In this document: positions 31,680-38,792 of the stretch, piece after piece
Position numbering within the stretch: position 1 is the first letter of the stretch
Layout of the letters: every line of letters begins with the position of its first letter
Source of the DNA: JBAZJN01 sp041651295
GTDB lineage: Bacteria; Patescibacteriota; UBA1384; XYA2-FULL-43-10; CAINNR01
DNA: 42,203 nt
Reading direction: 5' to 3'
Assembly: GCA_041651295.1 (NCBI GenBank)
Contig: JBAZJN010000008.1
Span: 1 to 42,203, forward strand
Notes under the pieces: generated by a model
The model's database searches: none
What the model saw: only the letters and a program-made list of their open reading frames with translations
What the model was told of the DNA's origin: nothing
Made by a program: the position numbers and the translations under genes

Positions 31680-31868
31680 ATGACAATATTTAACTATCCA
31701 AGCAACTCGAAGTATTACAGGAAATATGGTCACGGTCTAAAGGGCTTGGCCAAACTGCTTAACCTGAGCATCCCGGCTGTCTCCTCCATGGAGCGACGCG
31801 GAGAGCTGAAATTGATATTGGAGCTTAGGGGTATTAAGACAAAAGAAACTCCGATGGATAATTTATGA
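31680..31868 (+). CDS. small HTH protein, candidate Cro-like regulator
   Basis: This protein is 62 residues from ATG 31680; TTG 31668 is an alternative and neither has a strong ribosome site. Residues 20-52 (GHGLKGLAKLLNLSIPAVSS, then MERRGELKLILE) read as a helix-turn-helix. It is the first gene of the rightward operon beside a divergent promoter region with palindromes, the usual place of a phage repressor or Cro protein. It may bind the GTTCCACGGAAC palindrome. Confidence 0.5.
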   Translation: MTIFNYPSNSKYYRKYGHGLKGLAKLLNLSIPAVSSMERRGELKLILELRGIKTKETPMDNL

Positions 31869-31960
31869 AGAAAATCAGATTAACACAGGGTAAATTTGCC
31901 AGATTGAATTTTATGGAGACACAGAATGAAAATCGCGGACGACCGCCTCGATGCCTGTAA
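31865..31960 (+). pseudogene. 31-residue ORF resembling start of an HNH/AP2 homing endonuclease
   Basis: An ATG in ATGA overlap with the HTH gene opens MKKIRLTQGKFARLNFMETQ. 'MK.I.LTQGK.A' is the well-known opening of phage HNH/AP2 endonucleases, which continue '..VDDED'. Here the frame stops after 31 codons, so it may be the remnant of a lost endonuclease, or chance. It overlaps the next gene in another frame. Confidence 0.25.
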
Positions 31961-32129
31961 GTCTGTTATTAAACTTGACAATGAAGATCTACTCGAGCAG
32001 AAGGTCCGAGCCAAAGAGATCGAGATCCGAACACAGCTCGCACACATGGAGCAACATGGCATAAATCCGAATCGGGACGAAGCCGGCAAATTCGATAAGA
32101 GCTGGAATTCAATTACCGGGAATAATTAA
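31926..32129 (+). CDS. hypothetical small helical protein
   Basis: This 67-residue gene is preceded by TGGAGAC with good spacing. It is charged and helical (EDLLEQKVRAKEIEIRTQLA then HMEQHGINPNRDEAGKFDKS). I do not recognise it. Spacing and ribosome site support expression in the early rightward operon. Confidence 0.55.
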   Translation: MKIADDRLDACKSVIKLDNEDLLEQKVRAKEIEIRTQLAHMEQHGINPNRDEAGKFDKSWNSITGNN

Positions 32130-32153
32130 AATTTAAAACACAGGAGACGGAAA

Positions 32154-32426
32154 ATGAAACCGATCAGAATACAGCGAAAACGTACTAAAGGCTGGCGTAT
32201 GCCGCCAAACACGGTGTACGTCGGTCGTCCTTCAAAATGGGGCAATCCGATTTTCACTAAAAACTATAATAAAACAGCACAACAAGGTTTTCGAGAATAT
32301 ATCGGCGGTTTACTCTTTTGCGATCCGAACTACTTAAAAGAACTCCGGGGCAAAAACCTATGCTGCTGGTGTAAACTTTCAGAGCCATGTCACGCTGATG
32401 TATTATTGGAGCTTGCGAACAAATGA
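32154..32426 (+). CDS. DUF4326 family protein
   Basis: This 90-residue protein has CAGGAGA upstream. It begins with the diagnostic RIQRKRTKGWRMPPNTVYVG and RPSKWGNPI and ends with LRGKNLCCWCKLSEPCHADV and LLELAN, which is the DUF4326 pattern with a C-x-C...CH putative metal site. The family is frequent in phages; its biochemical role is unknown. It overlaps the following gene by ATGA. Confidence 0.85.
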   Translation: MKPIRIQRKRTKGWRMPPNTVYVGRPSKWGNPIFTKNYNKTAQQGFREYIGGLLFCDPNYLKELRGKNLCCWCKLSEPCHADVLLELANK

Positions 32427-32710
32427 GATGCGATGAAAACAAAACTAAAGAGCTGTATGCTATCTTCAATGAAAAATACAGAAATCTATTTCCAGAAGAA
32501 TGGGTGATCAGGCTATACCCGCGAGAATTTTATAAGATCATGGTTATCCCCGATATAAGCAAATACCCTTCCTTTGTTTTAGAATTAGGAAACGAATATA
32601 ACAAGGATTATTACGCCGGTATGATTCAGTTTATTAAAAGTGCACTTGAAGATAGTGAAAAAATAATATGTAACTGGGATAAAATGATTACAGAAGCCAA
32701 AGATGAGTGA
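32423..32710 (+). CDS. hypothetical early protein
   Basis: This 95-residue protein starts in an ATGA overlap. It is acidic and aromatic-rich (IFNEKYRNLFPEEWVIRLYP, then SFVLELGNEYNKDYYAGMIQ). The C-terminal ICNWDKMITEAKDE resembles a stretch of the YopX-like protein two genes on (VCNWDKMIKY), a possible shared fragment. No family recognised. Confidence 0.5.
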   Translation: MRCDENKTKELYAIFNEKYRNLFPEEWVIRLYPREFYKIMVIPDISKYPSFVLELGNEYNKDYYAGMIQFIKSALEDSEKIICNWDKMITEAKDE

Positions 32711-33062
32711 GAAATTAACCTGTGGCTGTGGGGGTGATGTATCAGTAAGAAACATTGGTGGTCTCAAGACTTGTCTCATGTGGATGATCGAATGTCGTAA
32801 GTGTGGCTTGGGATTCAGGGATACATTTTATAATAAAGAAGAAGCCATCGCCGCATTCAAGAAAGCTACAAGGGCAGAGGGATTCATAAACTGGATTCCG
32901 GTATCCGAGAGACTGCCGCAGAATGGACAAATGGTTATAATTTACTGTCCACAATTTGTGGGACTACCTGTAGATATTATAGAGTGGTGGGAAAACGCAA
33001 AAAATGATTTAGAAGACACAACCCATTGGGCAGAGATAAACCTGCCGGAGGTGAAAAAATGA
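32703..33062 (+). CDS. Lar-like zinc finger fused to DUF551
   Basis: This is a 119-residue protein. Residues 7-60 (CGCGGDVSVRNIGG, then WMIECRKCGLGFRDTFYNKE and EAIAAFKKA) follow the Lar/restriction-alleviation zinc-finger plan of paired cysteine knuckles and an 'EAI..W/F' helix. Residues 62-115 (NWIPVSERLPQNGQMVIIYC, then THWAEINLPE) are the DUF551 pattern. Lar-type proteins modulate type I restriction; here that role is only possible. It overlaps both neighbours. Confidence 0.7.
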   Translation: MSEKLTCGCGGDVSVRNIGGLKTCLMWMIECRKCGLGFRDTFYNKEEAIAAFKKATRAEGFINWIPVSERLPQNGQMVIIYCPQFVGLPVDIIEWWENAKNDLEDTTHWAEINLPEVKK

Positions 33063-33622
33063 ATGACGAACAGAAAAGAGCGATGAAGAAAACTGCCAAA
33101 ATGTGTGATGTATGTAACTGGGATAAAATGATTAAATACAGAGGCAAACGCAAGGATAATAGTGAGTGGGTGAAGGGTGGCATACTACATTACCAATACG
33201 CGGTGACTTATATTATAGGGGGAAAGACTTATATTATAGGGGGAAAGACTTATCACGATGGATATGGCAATACTTATGAGCTATCAACGCCAGTCCTGCC
33301 CGAAACAGTAGGTATGTTCACCGGACTTAACGACAAGAACGGCATTGAGATTTACAGCTCTATTGAGATTGACGGGGTGATGTCTAAGGGCGGGGATATA
33401 GTTAAGAGTAAGATTAAAAGTGTAGCCATAAACCCACATAACTATAAACGAGTTGTGTATGGTCATGGATATTTTGGACTTCAAGATATCGGCGATAAGC
33501 ACGGATATATAGACAATATAATAATGCTCGAACCTGATGATTGGCTTAATGTTGAAATCATCGGCAATCAGACAGACAACCCCGAACTGATGGAGAAACC
33601 AAATGACCCTTCCGGTAAATGA
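33059..33622 (+). CDS. YopX-family protein
   Basis: This is a 187-residue protein from ATG 33059 (ATGA overlap). MIKYRGKRKDNSEWVKGGIL near residue 25, LPETVGMFTGLNDKNGIEIY near residue 80 and the C-terminal VEIIGNQTDNPELME are the hallmarks of YopX phage proteins. Between the first two lies the duplicated stretch TYIIGGKTYIIGGKTYH, due to a 21-base tandem repeat. The family forms multimers and is of unknown function. It overlaps the methyltransferase start. Confidence 0.85.
   Translation: MNDEQKRAMKKTAKMCDVCNWDKMIKYRGKRKDNSEWVKGGILHYQYAVTYIIGGKTYIIGGKTYHDGYGNTYELSTPVLPETVGMFTGLNDKNGIEIYSSIEIDGVMSKGGDIVKSKIKSVAINPHNYKRVVYGHGYFGLQDIGDKHGYIDNIIMLEPDDWLNVEIIGNQTDNPELMEKPNDPSGK
33205..33246 (+). 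repeat. 21-base perfect tandem duplication
   Basis: Two perfect copies of a 21-base unit (33205-33225 and 33226-33246), each starting GACTTATATTATAGGGGG, lie in frame within the YopX-like gene and add seven residues (TYIIGGK). A third copy begins but diverges at GACTTATCACG. Confidence 0.9.
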
Positions 33623-35351
33623 GATAGTCTGCGGTGATTGCTTAAATGCCTTAAAGACGTTTCCGGCAGAATCGATCAACTGCTGTATCAGCTCCCCACC
33701 CTACTGGGCCTTACGTGACTATGGTGTTGCCGGCCAGCTCGGACTTGAGCCGACCATAGAAGAATACATCGACCGACTCTGCGATATTTACGATGAAGTA
33801 AAACGAGTACTACGGAAGGACGGTACTTGTTTTGTGAATTTGGGGGATACTTATCACAATGCTACGAAATGGACATATCAAAACGGAGCACAAACCATAT
33901 CAGGCGGCAATCCAATAGATTTAGCAACCGGGCGAAAACAAAATCAAGGAATACCCGAAAAATGTCTTTGCCTTATACCTCAGCGTTTCGCAATCGAGAT
34001 GGTTAATAGAGGCTGGATACTTCGCAACGTGATTATCTGGCACAAACCCAATCCAATGCCGTCAAGTGCGAATGATAGATTTACGGTTGATTTTGAATAT
34101 GTCTATTTCTTTGTTAAGAATAAGAAGTACTTTTTCGAGCCGCAATATGAAGTACAAAGTGAAAATACTCATGCAAAGGGATCTCAACTTGAACCACCTT
34201 ACGAGTCTGCAGGAGTAGGACATAAAGATTGGCACAAAAATACACCGAACCAATGGTTGCCTCTCGGCCGCAATAAACGAACAGTATGGATTATACCAAC
34301 ACAGCCATTTACTGAATGGACACAAACTTGCCATTTGAGTCATGTGGTACAGGATGGGCCTTGCGATGGCAGGATGCACATAGTGTCTCCAAGTTGTCCA
34401 GTACATGGGGGTTTTTTTGATCTTTTTGCCATGCTATCTTATGGTGAACATGCAACCGATGAGTTGACCCACATTTTACACACTGAATTTGGTCTCTCTC
34501 AAGTGCGGCTAAACGATTTCGTTCCCACTCTGAAGCCCCACGTTTATTACTTTGGGCAACATAATTGGGATTATTTACTGAACAAGTATTTTCCCTCTGC
34601 CAAAGACTATAACAACAAAAACCACAAAAAGGCCCACGCTCTTTTGACCAATCCTTCATGTAAGCCTTCCGCTGAAAGACTTTCCCGCATTGTACACACT
34701 TTAACTGTACGCGGGTTGTCTGAGCAGAGTCGCGACATTTTCGAGAACAATACTTGGCCGGACGATTTGGGCGGTCATCTTTTGGAACAAATGATTTTCC
34801 GCACTGTTGACAAACCTTCATTTCAAAAACTCCTTAAAAATAACAGTTGTTCATGTGGATTGTATCATATAAAACACCAAGAAACAAGCCATTTTGCCAC
34901 ATACCCCGAAAAGCTGATCGAGCCGATGATACTATCCGGCTGTCCGGAGTTTGTATGTTCGAAATGCGGCAAGCCGAGGAAAAAGATTTATAAAACGGAA
35001 TATATAACCCCTAAAACCAGACCATCGTGTTCCAATATAGACAGAAATAGATACACAAATTCTATGGATACAATGGTTGGATATCGACCCAACAAAATAT
35101 TAAGCAAAGAAAACACTTATACCGGCTTCACCGACTGCGGATGCGGTGCCGATTTTAAGCCCGGCATAGTATTTGACCCATTCATGGGATCAGGCACCAC
35201 AGCCGTTGTAGCAGCTAAGAACCGTAGAGACTGGTCAGGAACAGAAATTAACCCAGAATATATCAAAATGGCAAATATAAGAATATCGGCAATCGAAACA
35301 GCCGTCCCAGTAAAAGAGCGTCGTAATGGTCAAACAGGATTATTTGAGTAA
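33603..35351 (+). CDS. DNA methyltransferase interrupted by in-frame insert carrying HNH gene
   Basis: This is a 582-residue frame. The catalytic motif SPPY at residues 31-34 and the SAM motif FDPFMGSGTTAVVAAKNRRD near residue 535 identify a DNA amino-methyltransferase (N6-adenine or N4-cytosine) of the kind common in phages. Usual members are near 390-400 residues and read straight from 'IPTQPF.E' to 'HFATYPEKLIEP'. Here 189 codons (34317-34883) are inserted exactly between TE and TSHFATYPEK. The insert contains an HNH gene on the opposite strand yet stays open in this frame. Whether the long product is active is unknown. It may protect phage DNA from restriction. Confidence 0.8.
   Translation: MTLPVNEIVCGDCLNALKTFPAESINCCISSPPYWALRDYGVAGQLGLEPTIEEYIDRLCDIYDEVKRVLRKDGTCFVNLGDTYHNATKWTYQNGAQTISGGNPIDLATGRKQNQGIPEKCLCLIPQRFAIEMVNRGWILRNVIIWHKPNPMPSSANDRFTVDFEYVYFFVKNKKYFFEPQYEVQSENTHAKGSQLEPPYESAGVGHKDWHKNTPNQWLPLGRNKRTVWIIPTQPFTEWTQTCHLSHVVQDGPCDGRMHIVSPSCPVHGGFFDLFAMLSYGEHATDELTHILHTEFGLSQVRLNDFVPTLKPHVYYFGQHNWDYLLNKYFPSAKDYNNKNHKKAHALLTNPSCKPSAERLSRIVHTLTVRGLSEQSRDIFENNTWPDDLGGHLLEQMIFRTVDKPSFQKLLKNNSCSCGLYHIKHQETSHFATYPEKLIEPMILSGCPEFVCSKCGKPRKKIYKTEYITPKTRPSCSNIDRNRYTNSMDTMVGYRPNKILSKENTYTGFTDCGCGADFKPGIVFDPFMGSGTTAVVAAKNRRDWSGTEINPEYIKMANIRISAIETAVPVKERRNGQTGLFE
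34309..34821 (-). CDS. HNH endonuclease, antisense within the methyltransferase gene
   Basis: This 170-residue protein has AAGGAG at proper spacing before its ATG (34819-34821). Residues 4-29 and 42-68 form two zinc-binding knuckles (CQQCGKSF, CSRKC, CVQCGKVF, FCGFC). Residues 112-156 are an HNH domain with CVKCGSTHRLHVHHKIAWQK, LDNLETLC and ASCHRKAHP. Its TAA uses the TTA of the methyltransferase exon. A possible promoter on the minus strand lies at 34850-34890 (TTGTTT, 17 bases, TACAAT). It looks like a free-standing homing endonuclease that has invaded the methyltransferase gene. Confidence 0.85.
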   Translation of the reverse strand: MKVCQQCGKSFVPKDDRPNRPAKYCSRKCRDSAQTTRVQLKCVQCGKVFQRKAYMKDWSKERGPFCGFCCYSLWQRENTCSVNNPNYVAQSNKRGASEWERNRLAALERDQIQCVKCGSTHRLHVHHKIAWQKDQKNPHVLDNLETLCASCHRKAHPVPHDSNGKFVSIQ

Positions 35352-35362
35352 GGAGAAATAAC

Positions 35363-35791
35363 ATGAAATGTATTAACTGTGGAAAAGAGATCGAATCAAA
35401 AGGTAACAAGCCCAAACAATATTGTTCGGATAAATGCCGCAAGGCACACAATAGGTCTATCCGGACAGAAGTTGATGTTCAATCCGGACAAAATAATCCT
35501 ATCCGGACAGATATTAACGCCCAAAATCCCAATCCGGACACCCTATCCGGACAAAATCCGGAAGAAACGAACAAAAATCAGGTGCAAACAGACGACTTCG
35601 ACTGGAACCAAGTCCCCGAGCAAGTCAGACCATTCCCAAAATCCCAACCTTGGAAACACTCCATACAATACAAAAACCGAATCATACACCTCGTAAATAC
35701 CACCATCGAACAACTCGAAACCGAAAACTACGACATACCTAACTGGCGGTACCTAATGGAAAATGGACCCGTAGAAATACCAAAAATATAA
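35363..35791 (+). CDS. zinc-finger protein with repeat-encoded linker
   Basis: This 142-residue protein follows AAGGAGA. Residues 1-30 have CINCGKEIESKGNKPKQYCS then DKCRKAH, a small zinc finger like those of phage HNH and MerR-type proteins. Residues 33-75 are a low-complexity Asn/Gln/Thr linker encoded by five copies of ATCCGGACA. The C-terminal 60 residues (then WKHSIQYKNRIIHLVNTTIE) have no recognised family. Probably DNA-binding. Confidence 0.6.
   Translation: MKCINCGKEIESKGNKPKQYCSDKCRKAHNRSIRTEVDVQSGQNNPIRTDINAQNPNPDTLSGQNPEETNKNQVQTDDFDWNQVPEQVRPFPKSQPWKHSIQYKNRIIHLVNTTIEQLETENYDIPNWRYLMENGPVEIPKI
35459..35553 (+). repeat. five ATCCGGACA direct repeats
   Basis: ATCCGGACA occurs at 35459-35467, 35482-35490, 35501-35509, 35532-35540 and 35545-35553, with an additional ATCCGGA at 35556. 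Spacings are 23, 19, 31 and 13 bases, not codon-fixed, so selection may be on the DNA (binding sites) as well as on the linker. Confidence 0.6.
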
Positions 35792-36349
35792 CCAAAACAT
35801 AACACCATAAACTATTATAAATAATGTACTTCCAACCCCCCAATATCATCGGAATGTACACCCCTACCACCCTTTACCTGTAAAATATACCATAAATTTT
35901 TGCGGGAGCTACCAACCTCATTGCGTCCCACTACAGACCGGGCTACCACCCCTCCCCTATGACCCGGGCGATCATCATAACAGGTACAATTGATACAGCT
36001 GGCATGTCCCTATTATCCATATAATCATCATAACAATGATAAGGTGATATAACCGGTTTAACCGGCATACATGATATAGGAAGCATAGGCCTAACTGGCT
36101 ATCCCTGCGGATAACTGCCGAAATAGGGTACATTGTATCGGACTTGAGGGCGTTCGTCGATCCTGAGGCATTCTGAGCGGTTTTAGGGGTTTTTGGGGGT
36201 TTGGTTGCGGTTGTATAACAGCTCCGCAGTTTTATTGTTTATGGTGGTGTATTTCTTATTGAGGAGGTCTGATAAAGAATAGCTCAAGCCGCGAAAAGGA
36301 AGGGTTTTTAACTATTTTGAATATTTTACGCAGATTACCAGTTTTTTAT

Positions 36350-36378
36350 TTGCATGTCACTGGTTTATGTGTTATACT
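36350..36378 (+). promoter_or_regulatory. strong rightward promoter
   Basis: TTGCAT (36350-36355), a 17-base spacer and TATACT (36373-36378). It lies 226 bases before the gene at 36604 and points at the small-gene operon. Confidence 0.6.
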
Positions 36379-36464
36379 TTGTTTAGTGAACTTGGAAACT
36401 TCGATTGACTCTTTTATTTGCCGGGTTCCGGCTCTTATTAAATTTAATACTCTTCAGCTTTTTT

Positions 36465-36500
36465 CATCACACGGGCCCGTGTTTCTTTCTTCTTTTTCGC
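36465..36500 (+). terminator. palindrome ACACGGGCCCGTGT with pyrimidine tract
   Basis: The 14-base perfect palindrome at 36469-36482 is followed by TTCTTTCTTCTTTTTC. It can form a hairpin with a tight loop, so it may attenuate transcripts from the promoter at 36350, or be an operator. A second GGGCCC with a T-run follows near 36518-36540. Confidence 0.4.
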
Positions 36501-36603
36501 ATTGCCTCAAAAATGCGGGCCCACTCCTTTTTTATGCTGTTCGAGTATACCATAAATCATGTTATTTTACAAGTAAATAGGAATTATTTTTGGAGGTTTT
36601 ATC

Positions 36604-36810
36604 ATGGTAAAACAGAAAAAAGAAAACGGTTATATTGGATTATGGCAAGGCAAGAAGTTTGAAGTTTACGCCGAAACTACTTATCAGGCACAACAATTAT
36701 TGATTCCGGTAATTCAAAAAACCACTCGAAAAAAGGTCAAAGGTTATGATATCAGGGTTTTTCTTTGTGAAAAGAACGGCCAGCAGATAACACAATCAAC
36801 TTGTTTTTAA
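36604..36810 (+). CDS. small conserved phage/plasmid protein
   Basis: This 68-residue protein starts after TTTTTGGAGGTTTTATC, the stereotyped ribosome site of this operon. It reads GYIGLWQGKKFEVYAETTYQ then AQQLLIPVIQKTTRKKVKGY and ends with DIRVFLCEKNGQQIT. This matches a known small family ('..GK.IEV.ADTSY.AQ..A...F..KK...V.V.LAE..G..V') of unknown function. A strong terminator follows directly. Confidence 0.65.
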   Translation: MVKQKKENGYIGLWQGKKFEVYAETTYQAQQLLIPVIQKTTRKKVKGYDIRVFLCEKNGQQITQSTCF

Positions 36811-36821
36811 TTTACCCTCAT

Positions 36822-36880
36822 TGGACCGCCTTTATTAAAACACTGGCAAAGAACGCGATAAAGGCGGTCCAGCTTTTCTA
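36822..36880 (+). terminator. intrinsic terminator
   Basis: Arms TGGACCGCCTTTAT (36822-36835) and ATAAAGGCGGTCCA (36858-36871) pair over 14 bp, followed by GCTTTTCT. It separates the 68-residue gene from the DUF932 gene. Confidence 0.7.
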
Positions 36881-36919
36881 CCTGCAATTATTCCTTTTTA
36901 TATTTTTGGAGGTATTACA

Positions 36920-37915
36920 ATGGCACACGAATTAGAAAAGCGTAACGGGAAATATCAAACATTTTATGCCGGTGAAAAGCCTTGGCACGGTTTAGGTCAA
37001 GCGGTCGACAGTGAAGTGACTGCGGCTGAAGCGATCAGGCTTGCCGGGCTTGACTGGAAAGCGGAAAAGCAGGATATTATGACTTGTGGCGAAAATCACA
37101 CTATTATCGACACACACAAAGCGGTTATCAGAATTGACGATCAAAAGTTTCTCGGCATTGTCGGCACAACTTATGAGATTATACAAAATATCGAAGCTTT
37201 TGATATTCTCGATGCTTTGGTAGGCGAAGGCCTTGCAATGTATAACTGTGCAGGCAGCCTATTCGAAGGCAAGCGGATTTTCATAACTTGCAAGCTTCCC
37301 GGCAATATCCAGATCGGACCGGATAAGATCGATAAGTATCTGGTTTTAGCAACTTCCCACGATGGAAGCTTAAGTTTACATATGAAATGGACACCAATAC
37401 GAGTAGTTTGTAACAATACACTTTCAGCAGCTTTCAGTATTCGCGGTAACAAGGTCCGGACCGATACAGTATCAATCCGGCACACACTGAACTATAAAAG
37501 CCGTGTCAATGAAGCTCGAGAATTGCTTGGTTTAACCGATGTATACTATAAACGGCTTGAAGAAACTTGCGATCAGCTCTTTAATACACCTATGGCCGAT
37601 AGTGAATTCGTGGAATTTACTAAAAAACTATATGAGCCGACGTTAAAAGACGATCAAGGCAATTTGAAAGCTTCAACACGATGCGAAAATAAACGCAACG
37701 AAGCTTTCGAACTGTTTCACACTGGTATCGGTATGCAGGATATACTTAACACAAAATGGGCCGCTTATAACGCCATAACTGAACAGGTCGATCACCATAG
37801 AAACTATACCGATAGTAAGCTTGGCGGAAATCAGTTTGACAGTCGTATGACCAGTACAATATGGGGCGATGCAGCCAACGTCAAGAAAAAAGCTCTTGAC
37901 CTATTGACCGTGTAA
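36920..37915 (+). CDS. DUF932 (phage/plasmid-like TIGR03299) protein
   Basis: This 331-residue protein starts after TTTTTGGAGGTATTACA. The opening MAHELEKRNGKYQTFYAGEK, then PWHGLGQAV, followed by LGIVGTTYEIIQNIEAFDIL and later RVVCNNTLSAAF and IRHTLNYKSRVNEARELLGL, are the defining blocks of the DUF932/TIGR03299 family. The length is about that of full members. The family is frequent on phages and plasmids; its role is not established. Confidence 0.9.
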   Translation: MAHELEKRNGKYQTFYAGEKPWHGLGQAVDSEVTAAEAIRLAGLDWKAEKQDIMTCGENHTIIDTHKAVIRIDDQKFLGIVGTTYEIIQNIEAFDILDALVGEGLAMYNCAGSLFEGKRIFITCKLPGNIQIGPDKIDKYLVLATSHDGSLSLHMKWTPIRVVCNNTLSAAFSIRGNKVRTDTVSIRHTLNYKSRVNEARELLGLTDVYYKRLEETCDQLFNTPMADSEFVEFTKKLYEPTLKDDQGNLKASTRCENKRNEAFELFHTGIGMQDILNTKWAAYNAITEQVDHHRNYTDSKLGGNQFDSRMTSTIWGDAANVKKKALDLLTV

Positions 37916-37930
37916 AAACTCCAATTGATA

Positions 37931-37975
37931 AAGCAGGGCCCTTGTTTGACGATTGCAGGGGTCCTGCTTATCCCT
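37931..37975 (+). terminator. hairpin after DUF932 gene
   Basis: AAGCAGGGCCC and GGGGTCCTGCTT arms (37931-37941 and 37958-37969) form a strong hairpin. The downstream sequence ATCCCTGTTATT is only moderately T-rich, so termination may be partial. Confidence 0.5.
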
Positions 37976-38010
37976 GTTATTATAAAATAAGTAGTTTAGG
38001 GGTTTTAATA

Positions 38011-38064
38011 ATGGAACGTGAAATATTGATTTTGACAGTATTGGTATATATTTGCTTACTTTAA
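38011..38064 (+). CDS. possible 17-residue hydrophobic peptide
   Basis: ATG 38011 is preceded by AGGGGTTTTAATA, a weaker version of the operon's ribosome site. The product MEREILILTVLVYICLL is a charged start plus a hydrophobic helix, like tiny membrane proteins. It lies in the gap between the DUF932 gene and the next gene. Very short, so uncertain. Confidence 0.3.
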   Translation: MEREILILTVLVYICLL

Positions 38065-38091
38065 GGGTTTTATATTTTTGGAGGTTTTACA

Positions 38092-38715
38092 ATGGCGATT
38101 AAAAAAACAGTAATAACAGTATATCATGACGACAACGGTCAGGAATATCAGTTTGAGCCGATTGAAGATAGTATCTTGCCGCTGGAAAAGACAAAAAACG
38201 GCTATATTCTCAAATACTTAAAACATGATGAAGTGGCCGAAAGTCCAGCAGGCTGGGACAATACAGACTGTTTCCTTGTATATTATCATCGATCGTTCTG
38301 GTACCCGCATGAAGAACTTACTGAAGATTTTTTAAGGGCATATGCAAACAATGACCTTGACAATCCGGCAGACAAAGAACTTGCCGCCGAATACGAGATT
38401 ATACCAGTAAAGGTATATATCCACAGCGGAGTATCTTTAAGCATAATAGATACACGGTGTAATCCGTCTTGTTTTGATAGTTCAATCCGCGGTTGTGTTT
38501 GCATTAAAAAATCAGCGTTTAAAGATTTTCCAGATATGAACTACAAAGAACTGGCCGAAAGCCTGATAAAAGAATGGAATATGTATCTATCTGGCGACGT
38601 GTATTGTATTGTTGCTGAAACATTAGATAAAGACAAAAAACAGATTGATTATGATATTGTCGGCGGATATTACGGATATGAATACGCCCACGAGGCGTTA
38701 AAAACAGATATTTAA
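38092..38715 (+). CDS. conserved phage protein (DHSG/GDVYG-type family)
   Basis: This 207-residue protein starts after TTTTTGGAGGTTTTACA. It has CFLVYYHRSFW, then EIIPVKVYIHSGVSLSIIDT, then GCVCIKKSAFKDF and EWNMYLSGDVYCIVAE, and ends with GGYYGYEYAHEAL. These correspond block by block to a phage family I know as 'CWHR', 'LPLYLYDHSG..IS', 'G.IYV.K', 'Y.TGDVYGY', 'WGFYG'. The function is unknown. Confidence 0.65.
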   Translation: MAIKKTVITVYHDDNGQEYQFEPIEDSILPLEKTKNGYILKYLKHDEVAESPAGWDNTDCFLVYYHRSFWYPHEELTEDFLRAYANNDLDNPADKELAAEYEIIPVKVYIHSGVSLSIIDTRCNPSCFDSSIRGCVCIKKSAFKDFPDMNYKELAESLIKEWNMYLSGDVYCIVAETLDKDKKQIDYDIVGGYYGYEYAHEALKTDI

Positions 38716-38792
38716 GTTATTTAATGTTTTTACTCCGTCCCGGTAATACGGGCCGGGTATAAGAATATTAACTTTTTTTGGAGGTTACTACA

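Larger units (their letters stand above)
35792..36603. promoter_or_regulatory. 812-base non-coding control/origin-like region
   Basis: No convincing gene. It contains the 12-base direct repeat ATCATCATAACA (35971-35982 and 36024-36035), the palindrome CCGGTTTAACCGG (36053-36065), a G/T-rich stretch with runs of four and five G (36186-36204), a promoter at 36350-36378, and the perfect palindrome ACACGGGCCCGTGT (36469-36482) followed by a pyrimidine-rich run. The first part is C-rich on this strand and the later part T-rich, a shift in skew. Confidence 0.55.

Noticed and set aside
31661..31693. Ten-codon leader peptide MIFDCENDNI before the HTH gene
   Set aside because: Too short to support and no hairpin set follows it that would fit leader-peptide attenuation.
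34317..34883. Group I intron or intein in the methyltransferase gene
   Set aside because: Only about 50 bases remain outside the HNH gene, too few for an intron core, and the inserted residues show none of the intein splice-block residues at the junctions.
36317..36662. Two overlapping ORFs of 85-87 residues in the non-coding region
   Set aside because: They run across the promoter and palindromes, lack ribosome sites and show no family pattern.
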